This document shows positions 54,184-62,500 of a stretch of DNA of 64,000 nucleotides, piece after piece. The DNA comes from Alsobacter sp046349155 (lineage in GTDB: Bacteria; Pseudomonadota; Alphaproteobacteria; Rhizobiales; Beijerinckiaceae): positions 1 to 64,000 of the forward strand of contig JAXMCW010000005.1 of the NCBI GenBank assembly GCA_046349155.1. The letters are read 5' to 3'. Both the position numbers and the translations under genes were made by a program. Position 1 is the stretch's first letter, and each line of letters begins with the position of its first letter. Below the pieces are notes generated by a model. That model was given only the letters and a program-made list of their open reading frames with translations. It was not told the origin of the DNA and did no database searches.

Positions 54184-57100
54184 ATGGCCACGAAAATCTT
54201 CTTTAGCGCTGATTCTTATACGACCGGTGGCGAGTTGTGGGTGACTGATGGCTCCCCCGGAAACGTACAGCTTGTGAAGGATATCTGGCCGGGCGGGTGG
54301 CCCGATCTGTTCAACTCAAACTTTCCACCTTCGTTTCTCGTCCCGGATATTGGTCGGCTCTTTTTCATCGCTACTGAGCCCACAGGGACGTCTCTTTGGG
54401 TTTCCGATGGAACAGAGACTGGAACGATCCGCGTTGCGGACATTGCTCCCGGCGATACAAATCGTGCTCTGTACGGCGAATATCCAGCACCAGTGCTTGC
54501 AAATGGTAAACTTTATTTTGCAGCTCAGGATGGGGCAGATTTCAAGCTGTGGGTTACTGACGGTACTCCGTCAGGGACCAATATTGTCTCCGGTAGCAAT
54601 ATGCCGGTCTCTATTGTTGTTGCGGGTTCGACAGTATTTGCTACCTACCATACTTATGCGAGCAGTGGAGGAAATCTGACCGCCACCGATGTTGTATCAG
54701 GCCTGACGACGGACCTGCTGATAGGCCATGATGCGCGCGGCGCGATAGCAGTCGATACTAAGGTTTTCTTCATCGGGCAGGATCCTGTTACCAGGATAGA
54801 TGAGTTATGGGTCAGTGATGGATCAGTGACAGGAACAAAAATTCTGGCGACGGGAGTTGATGCCCAAAGCTTGACATCAGCAGGTGGTAAGCTTTTTTTC
54901 AGAGGAGTTACAAGCAGTTTAGGACGAGAACTGTGGGTCAGCGACGGAACAGTTTCTGGTACGAATTTAATCAAGGATATCTATCCTGGTTCACTGAGTT
55001 CCGCGCAGAGTTTTGAGCCGTCTTCGATTTGTGCAGTGGGATCAAAGCTTTTCTTCTCAGCAACTTCCGATGTAGCTGGGACTGAATTGTGGGTCACTGA
55101 CGGAAGTGCGTCAGGTACCTATATGGTGAAAGACATTGCAAATGGGCCGTTCTCAGAGTCATATCCCAGAGACTTCTACGCTGCCGGATCAAAGCTCTAT
55201 TTTTCGGCATGGGACCCAACCAACGGAAGGTCGCTATGGGTCTCAGATGGCACCTCGGATGGTACGGTGCTGATCAAGGACTTGGATGAAGGAAGCCAAA
55301 CCAGGGACCTCCCATCAAATTTCCAGCTGGTCACACAAGCGGTAGGGGATAAATTATTCTTCTCTGCTAAGACAAGTGCGGAAGGCGCGGAGTTATGGGT
55401 TACGGATGGAACAGCATCCGGAACGCATCTTGTCAGCGATATATTTACAGGCCCGGGATCATCTGCACCTTACGGATTGAAGGCGGTCGGGGGGCAGCTA
55501 TATTTTTCCGCAACTGATCCGGATCATGGTTATGAGCTGTGGGTTACGGATGGAACAGCTAGCGGAACACGCCTCGCCGCTGACGTCAGCCCTGGTGCTG
55601 CAAGCTCCTATCCCGGATACTTGACTGTCGTTAACGATCCTGTGCTACCCGGGCCTCCGACTGCCGGTGACGATTACATCCTGGGGTCAGATTCTCCCGA
55701 CACGATCGATGGATTGTCAGGGGCTGACACAATCGTCGGTTTTGCATCGAACGATTGCCTTATTGGAAGTGGCGGCGATGACGTTCTCGATGGCGGTGCG
55801 GGGCTGGACAGCCTGTACGGCGGATTGGGATCGGACAGCCTCTCGGGTGGAGTGGACGCGGACTACCTGGAGGACACCAACTTCGGCGCGGACACGCTGC
55901 TGGGTGGTGGGGGCAACGACAGCCTGTTCGCGTTCCACTCCCTGCCGGGATCCACGATCCTTCTGGACGGCGGAGACGATGACGACAGCATCGGGGCGTG
56001 GGGCACCTATGCGCAGGCCGTTCTGAAGGGGGGAGCCGGCCAGGACAGCTTTGACGTCGAGGCGACGGGGGTGATGACGTCGCTGCTGGTCGACGGCGGC
56101 ACGGGCAATGACTACCTGGCCGTGAACATGAATGGCGGCGCCGCAACGCTCCTGGGCGGCGACAACAACGACACCGTGCGCTTCTACTACAGCTCCGGAG
56201 CCGTCGACATTGATGGCGGCGAAGGCAACGACGTCATCAACATGGAGCTGTCGAGCACCACCGGGAAGGTGGCCGGCGGCACCGGGAACGACGCCTTGAA
56301 CTTCGCGCAGGGAGGCGCGGGGACGGCCGACGGTGGCACGGGTGACGACACGTTCGACATCAATTCGAGCACGATCGGGCAGCTGCTTGCCGGCAGCGGG
56401 GCCGACACGATCACGCTGAGCGGGTCCAGCAGCGTGGCGGGGATCGATCTTGGCGCTGATCTTGTCGTCGACCGCGTCGTGGTGAATGCGCTGACTGGCT
56501 CCACCACCATCAGCAACTTTACGGCCGGCCCCGCCGGGGACGTCCTCGACCTGGGGACCTACATCAGCGGCCTCTTCCCGGCATGGGACGGCAACGTGAA
56601 CCCCTGGGGTTCGTCGGGCTTCCTGCGCCTGGTTCAGAACGGCTCCGACACGCAGATCCAGGTCGATCGGGACGGCGCGGCAGGAGGCAGCTTCAACTTC
56701 TCCACCCTTGTCACCCTGCAGGGCGTCACCGCGGCAAGTCTGGATGTCGCCAACATTCCCTCGCGTGGATATCTCGTCTCGTCCAACAGCCAAGGTGGCA
56801 ACAACATTCTTCTTTTCGAAGCTGGAGCCTTGCCAATTGGTGCCGGGACATCCGGAATAGATAATGTCGTGTTCGATGGTGTTGGTACGGTCACGCTCCC
56901 TGCAACAATCGAGAATATTACTTTGACGGGTGTCGCCCCCTCGGGAGCGACGGGGAATAGTTCGGACAATGTCCTTACGGGCAATAGTGGAGACAATACA
57001 CTCTACGCTCAGGATGGAAACGACACGGTCATTGCAGGACAAGGCAACGACAGTCTCGTCGCCGGAGGCGGACAAGGTGATGATCAATACGATGGCGGTC

Positions 57101-59439
57101 TCGGAATTGACGTCATCGCGTTTCGGAGCACAACGCTTGGAGTACTCGTAAACCTGTCCACAGGGACGGCAATAGGCCCGGAGATCGGCAACGACACCAT
57201 CACGGGGGTTGAGAATGTCATTGGGGGAGACGGCGCCGACACCATCATTGGAGACTGGCAAGGCAACCGTCTTGAGGGCGGACTGGGGTCAGATTTCATC
57301 AACGGCGGCGCTGGCGCCGATACGCTGGTCGGCGGAGCTGGAAACGACACTTACGTCGTCAGCGATCCCGGTGACAAAATTATCGAACTTTCGGGGGAAG
57401 GAAAAGACAGTGTCCAGTCTTCGCTGACGATTACCCTTGGAGCGAACATTGAGAACCTGACGCTGACGGGTGCCGACAGCATCAACGGGACCGGCAATAG
57501 CCTCGACAACGTGCTGGTGGGCAACGGGGCGGCCAATCGCCTGACGGGGAATGACGGGGCCGACACGCTGGATGGAGGCCTGGGCGCCGACACACTGATC
57601 GGCGGGCTGGGCAATGACACCTTCGTGGTGGACGACGCAGGAGACGCCGTCTTCGAGAGCGCCGGCGAGGGCATCGACACCATCTTCTCCTCGATCACGA
57701 AGACACTGGGGTCGACGGTTGAGAACCTCGTGCTGACGGGTGTCCTTGGGATCAACGGGACCGGGAATGCATCCGACAACGTCCTGACGGGCAACGAGGC
57801 CGGCAATGCCCTGAACGGGGCTGGGGGCAACGACACGCTCGACGGGGCGGGCGGCAACGACGTTCTGATCGGAGGCACGGGCGCTGACAGCCTGTCGGGT
57901 GGAACGGGCACGGACACGGCCTCCTACGCCACGGCCGCGACGGGCGTGTTCGCGAGCCTGGCCGCACCGAACCTGAACACGGGCGACGCGCTGGGCGACA
58001 GCTACCTGTCGATCGAGAACCTGCTGGGCTCGGGCCAGGTCGACACGCTGGTGGGCGACGTGAACGCCAACCGCCTGGATGGCGGCGTGGGCGCCGACAG
58101 CCTGGTGGGCGGCGGGGGCGACGACGTCTATGTCGTCGACAACAGCGGCGACCGGGTGCTGGAGAGCTCTGCGGCGGGCGGGCTCGACACGGTGATTGCC
58201 TCCGTTCAGGTGACGCTGTCCGGCAACGTTGAGAACCTGACACTGGTGCAGGGCTTCAGCATCAACGGGACGGGCAATGGGCTGGATAACCTGATCACGG
58301 GCAACGACCAGGCCAACGTGCTGAACGGGCTGGTCGGGAATGACACGCTGGTGGGGGGCGTTGGCAATGACCAGCTGATCGGCGGGGCTGGTGCCGACAG
58401 CCTGGTGGGGGGCAGCGGAACGCTGGATCTTGCCTCCTACTCGACCTCGACCCTTGCGGGCGGGCTGGTGGCGAACCTGGCGGACGCGCTGCAGAACACG
58501 GGCGATGCGCTGGGCGACCGCTACTCGGGCGTGGAGGGCCTGATCGGATCGGGTTTTGCGGACACGCTGACGGGGGATGGCGGCTCGAACCGTCTGTCTG
58601 GCGGGGCCGGCAACGACGTGATCGATGGCGGCGTGGGCGCCGACACGATGCTGGGGGGCGCGGGCGACGACACGTTCACGGTCGACAATGCGAGCGACGG
58701 GGTGTTCGAGAACGCGGGCGAGGGCCTGGATACGGTGTTCTCGTCGGTGAAGTACACGCTGAGCGCGAACGTGGAGAACCTCGTGCTGACGGGCAGCGCC
58801 GGGATCAACGCGAACGGCAATGCGCTGGGCAACGTGATCACGGGCAACGACACGGCGAACGCGCTGAACGGGCTGGACGGGGCGGACACGCTGAACGGGG
58901 CGGGCGGCAACGACGTGCTGATCGGCGGCGTGGGGGCGGACCTTCTGGACGGAGGCCCGGGGACGGACACGGCGTCCTATGCGACGGCGCTGACGGGCGT
59001 GACGGTGAACCTTGCGGCGATGGGGCTGAACACCGGGGACGCGCAGGGCGACCAGTACATCTCGATTGAGAAGGTGCTGGGGTCTGGTCAGGGCGACCAG
59101 CTGACGGGCGACGCCAATGCCAACAACTTCAACGGGGGCGGCGGGGCGGACACGCTGGACGGGGGACTTGGCAACGACACGCTGGCGGGCGGCACGGGCG
59201 GGGACCTCTTCGTGTTTGCATCGGGCTACGGGAAGGACGCGATCACGGACTTCGTGGCGGCGGACGACACGGTGCAACTGACCGGGCTGTCGGGCGTGTT
59301 CGCGGACGGGGCTGCGGCCTATACGGCCAGCGTGCAGATCGGCAACGACGTCGTGCTCACCCTCGACGCCGCCAACAGCCTCACCTTCAAGAACATCCTC
59401 AAGTCCGCACTCTCGGCCGCGGATTTCAGCGTCACGTGA
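54184..59439 (+). CDS. Giant RTX protein 2 with N-terminal ELWVTDG repeats
   Basis: 1751 residues, starting 6 bp after the previous stop, hence same operon. Residues 1-490 are about ten repeats of the ELWVTDGTASGTxLVxDI type, each followed by a GxKLYFSA strand; this hyalin/ELWxxDGT pattern is expected to form a beta-propeller. Residues about 495-860 hold RTX repeats mixed with a beta-helical region of the form LLGGDNNDTVRFYYSSGAVD. Further RTX arrays with the ENLTLTGADSINGTGNSLDN motif follow, and the C-terminus is the shared module ending in a T1SS tail. The 5' third is lower in GC than the rest. Likely secreted, Ca-binding; the propeller may be the functional head. Confidence 0.9.
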   Translation: MATKIFFSADSYTTGGELWVTDGSPGNVQLVKDIWPGGWPDLFNSNFPPSFLVPDIGRLFFIATEPTGTSLWVSDGTETGTIRVADIAPGDTNRALYGEYPAPVLANGKLYFAAQDGADFKLWVTDGTPSGTNIVSGSNMPVSIVVAGSTVFATYHTYASSGGNLTATDVVSGLTTDLLIGHDARGAIAVDTKVFFIGQDPVTRIDELWVSDGSVTGTKILATGVDAQSLTSAGGKLFFRGVTSSLGRELWVSDGTVSGTNLIKDIYPGSLSSAQSFEPSSICAVGSKLFFSATSDVAGTELWVTDGSASGTYMVKDIANGPFSESYPRDFYAAGSKLYFSAWDPTNGRSLWVSDGTSDGTVLIKDLDEGSQTRDLPSNFQLVTQAVGDKLFFSAKTSAEGAELWVTDGTASGTHLVSDIFTGPGSSAPYGLKAVGGQLYFSATDPDHGYELWVTDGTASGTRLAADVSPGAASSYPGYLTVVNDPVLPGPPTAGDDYILGSDSPDTIDGLSGADTIVGFASNDCLIGSGGDDVLDGGAGLDSLYGGLGSDSLSGGVDADYLEDTNFGADTLLGGGGNDSLFAFHSLPGSTILLDGGDDDDSIGAWGTYAQAVLKGGAGQDSFDVEATGVMTSLLVDGGTGNDYLAVNMNGGAATLLGGDNNDTVRFYYSSGAVDIDGGEGNDVINMELSSTTGKVAGGTGNDALNFAQGGAGTADGGTGDDTFDINSSTIGQLLAGSGADTITLSGSSSVAGIDLGADLVVDRVVVNALTGSTTISNFTAGPAGDVLDLGTYISGLFPAWDGNVNPWGSSGFLRLVQNGSDTQIQVDRDGAAGGSFNFSTLVTLQGVTAASLDVANIPSRGYLVSSNSQGGNNILLFEAGALPIGAGTSGIDNVVFDGVGTVTLPATIENITLTGVAPSGATGNSSDNVLTGNSGDNTLYAQDGNDTVIAGQGNDSLVAGGGQGDDQYDGGLGIDVIAFRSTTLGVLVNLSTGTAIGPEIGNDTITGVENVIGGDGADTIIGDWQGNRLEGGLGSDFINGGAGADTLVGGAGNDTYVVSDPGDKIIELSGEGKDSVQSSLTITLGANIENLTLTGADSINGTGNSLDNVLVGNGAANRLTGNDGADTLDGGLGADTLIGGLGNDTFVVDDAGDAVFESAGEGIDTIFSSITKTLGSTVENLVLTGVLGINGTGNASDNVLTGNEAGNALNGAGGNDTLDGAGGNDVLIGGTGADSLSGGTGTDTASYATAATGVFASLAAPNLNTGDALGDSYLSIENLLGSGQVDTLVGDVNANRLDGGVGADSLVGGGGDDVYVVDNSGDRVLESSAAGGLDTVIASVQVTLSGNVENLTLVQGFSINGTGNGLDNLITGNDQANVLNGLVGNDTLVGGVGNDQLIGGAGADSLVGGSGTLDLASYSTSTLAGGLVANLADALQNTGDALGDRYSGVEGLIGSGFADTLTGDGGSNRLSGGAGNDVIDGGVGADTMLGGAGDDTFTVDNASDGVFENAGEGLDTVFSSVKYTLSANVENLVLTGSAGINANGNALGNVITGNDTANALNGLDGADTLNGAGGNDVLIGGVGADLLDGGPGTDTASYATALTGVTVNLAAMGLNTGDAQGDQYISIEKVLGSGQGDQLTGDANANNFNGGGGADTLDGGLGNDTLAGGTGGDLFVFASGYGKDAITDFVAADDTVQLTGLSGVFADGAAAYTASVQIGNDVVLTLDAANSLTFKNILKSALSAADFSVT
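57721..59439 (+). repeat. Duplicated RTX 3' module, copy 2
   Basis: Matches copy 1 (52459-54177) at offset 5262. The third RTX gene matches a longer stretch of this gene, beginning at 57451, at offset 5316 (62767 to window end), also without visible indels. Confidence 0.9.
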
Positions 59440-59442
59440 GGT

Positions 59443-59479
59443 CCTTACGGAACCGGGATCTGGCACAAGCACCGTAAGG
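59443..59479. terminator. Inverted repeat between RTX genes 2 and 3
   Basis: CCTTACGG at 59443-59450 pairs perfectly with CCGTAAGG at 59472-59479 across a 21-base loop, starting three bases after the stop codon. No T-run follows, so it may be an mRNA-stabilising hairpin or partial attenuator rather than a full terminator. Confidence 0.35.
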
Positions 59480-59565
59480 CCAAGTATAGGATTGATTTTC
59501 GGTCAGTCTAAGTTGTTGATGATCAGGAACTATCACGGACCAGCTATAAGGAAAGGGTATACGCT

Positions 59566-62500
59566 ATGCCCCTCAGCATTGGCACTCCTTCCTCGGGAGA
59601 TGATTCTCTCGTCGGCACGCTGGGAAACGATACGATCGATGGTCTTGAAGGGGCTGACACGATCTTGGGCCTCGCAGGCGTCGATTACCTGATCGGCGGG
59701 CCGGGTTCCGACAGCATCGATGGTGGCGATAACTACGACACCGTGATGTACCAGACATCGGGTATCCCTGTTGGATACGTGATCAACGCCAATCTTTCGA
59801 CCGGCACCATCACGACCTCGAGTGGCGACACCGACCGGATCAGTAATGTCGAGGAGGTCATGGGCACGGAAGGGGCCGATACCTTCACGGGATCGACGTC
59901 CTACACGGCATTTGATGGCTTGGGCGGCAATGACGTTTTCATCGCTGGCGCAGTCAGCGCGGCAGCCCGGTACGATTTCGACGCGTCTTTCGGCGGAACC
60001 AGCGGCGTCATCGTCAACCTGTCCGGATCCGATCTGATTGCTGCCCTCGTCAGCGGTGGCCCCGCATACACGGTGCATGGTAGCCAGGCCCGCGATGGGT
60101 TTGGTGCAACGGACAGCTTCGTTGGCAATGTGAACGGTATCTTTGGGACAGCCCAGAGCGACGTGTTCAAGGGGCCAGATACAGGGTTCGCCAACTTCGT
60201 CGGGCTGCAAGGGGCCGATACGCTCATCGGAGGCACCGGTCCGGGCGCCCAGATGACAGCAGACTATTCCCCGGACGACAATCTGGGCATTTCCAGCGGG
60301 ATCATCGCGAACCTTAGCCAGGCGCAGGTGACGGCCACCGTGGCGAGCGGGACGTGGGCTGTCGACCCCGGGCAAATCCGCGACGGATACGGTTCAACTG
60401 ACATTGTTCAGAATGCAACAGGTGTCCTCGCGACGGGCCTGGCCGACTACATCGTCGGGAACTCAAGCAAAGGCACCAGTTTCTTCGGACGTGGAGGAAG
60501 CGACACACTCATTGGCGGGACGGGAAGCGACTTTTTTGATCCAGGCGACGGGGCAGACACGATCGTCGGAGGAGGATCCGGCGACTTTGACCTGATCAAG
60601 TTCACCACGATCAACAGTGCCCCCCCTGCCGTGGGGCTGCTGGTCACCATGGGCTCGACAAGCGGTACTGGTGTACTGGTCGATCCGTGGGGGAACACGG
60701 ATACCTTTCAGGGGATCGAGAGCATCGAGGGGACGTCGGTTGCCGACACGTTTTTGGGCGGGGCCCAAGCCGATAACTTCGTTGGCGGTGCTGGCAACGA
60801 CAGTCTCAGTGGTGGAGCGGGGGACGATTTTCTCGACCCTGGAGCTGGTGCGGACACGATTGACGCGGGGGGGGGCGGCGACTTCGACGTCCTCAGCTAT
60901 TCCCGGGGATCCTCTCCTCCCGAAATCAGCGGGCTGCTTCTGACCGGAGCAGACGTCTCCGGATCCGGTACGGTGATCGATCCGTGGGGCGGCACAGACG
61001 TTTACCAGAACGTCGAGCGGGTCGTTGGCAACCTGTTGGCTGATACCTTCGTCGGGGGCGCCGGCACTGAAGAATTCGTCGGCGGAAACGGAGCCGATTC
61101 CCTCAATGGCGGCGCAGGACACGATGTCATCAATTACGATGCAGAGAAGTTCCTGCAGGCCCCATCCAACGGCGTAACGGTCAGTTTCGCTTCCGGCATC
61201 GCAATTGATTCTTGGGGCAACCAGGACCTCATTTCCAGCTTCGAACAGGTCCGGGCGACCGACTATGCAGACAGTCTCGTCGGCTCCGACCGGACCGATG
61301 ACTTCGAAGACTTCGACGCGCGGGGTGGAAACGATACCGTCGACGCCAGAGGCGGGGACGATTATATCGCTCCGGGCGCAGGGGCCGATCAGGTTGATGG
61401 GGGTCAGGGCTTTGACACGCTGGGGTATGGAAGTCCGTCCACCCCCGCACAAGGCATTCTCGTTCTCGCCTCCGATACTCCACTGGCAGGGTCAGTGGTC
61501 GATCCCTGGGGGAACACTGACACCTATGTGAATATTGAACGTGTGCAGGGCTCCCGATCGGCTGACAGCTTCGTGGGTGGTGCTGCAAATGACGATTTTA
61601 CGGGAGGAAATGGCGCCGACACCTTCGATGGGGGGGGCGGAAACGATCAGGTTGCCTACACGCCGGAATTCGGGATGGGCGGTGGAGCCGTTGGGGTCAT
61701 TGTTGACCTCCTGGCCGGCACGGGCGTCGATGCCTGGGGCAACACTGACATCCTGATCAATATCGAGCGCGTCCGCGGCACAAATTTTGGGGACCTGCTT
61801 CAGGGATCGCCAGGAACTGCGCCCGGCACGACAGGCAACGACTCGCTGTTTGGACTTGATGGCGCCGACACGATCTTAGCCAGAGGCGGGGCTGACTTCA
61901 TCGACGCGGGGAATGGATCGGACAGCGTCGAGGGTGGCGGTGGAAACGACCTCATCTTTGGAGGGGACGGCAACGACACGCTTCTTGGCCAGGGGGGTGG
62001 CGATACTTTCGTGGGTGGAGCAGGTGCTGATTCAATTGACGGCGGATCAGGTATTGACACAGTCGATTTCAGTACCGACGGTGGACCATCTGGTGTTCAG
62101 GTCAATCTTTTCGGTTTAGGACCACAATTTGGAATTGCTGCCGACAACGCCTTGGACAGCTACGGCAACCTTGATTTGGTCGTCAACATTCGTAATGCAG
62201 TTGGAACGGCCTTCAGCGATCTGCTTCTTGGCGGCACGCACGCAAACCTGCTTCAGGGTGGCGTCGGTGCGGATACCCTGCAGGGCGGCGGAGACAATGA
62301 CACCCTTAGCGGTGGAGACGGTGTGGATATCGCACTGTTTTCCGGAAACCGCTCTGATTACTTGGTCGCGCTCGATCAACAAGGTTTCCTGACAGTCACT
62401 GATCTTAGGGCGGGTTCGCCAGATGGATCAGATAGTTTAACGGATATTGAGGTTCTGCAGTTTGCGGATGTCACGCTGGCCGGTGGATCAGTCGTCGACC

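Noticed and set aside
52183..59472. Very long minus-strand open frames opposite the RTX genes (52183-54015 and 57289-59472)
   Set aside because: They mirror the Gly/Asp-rich repeats, give low-complexity His/Arg/Val translations and lack ribosome sites; the + strand RTX frames are clearly the genes.
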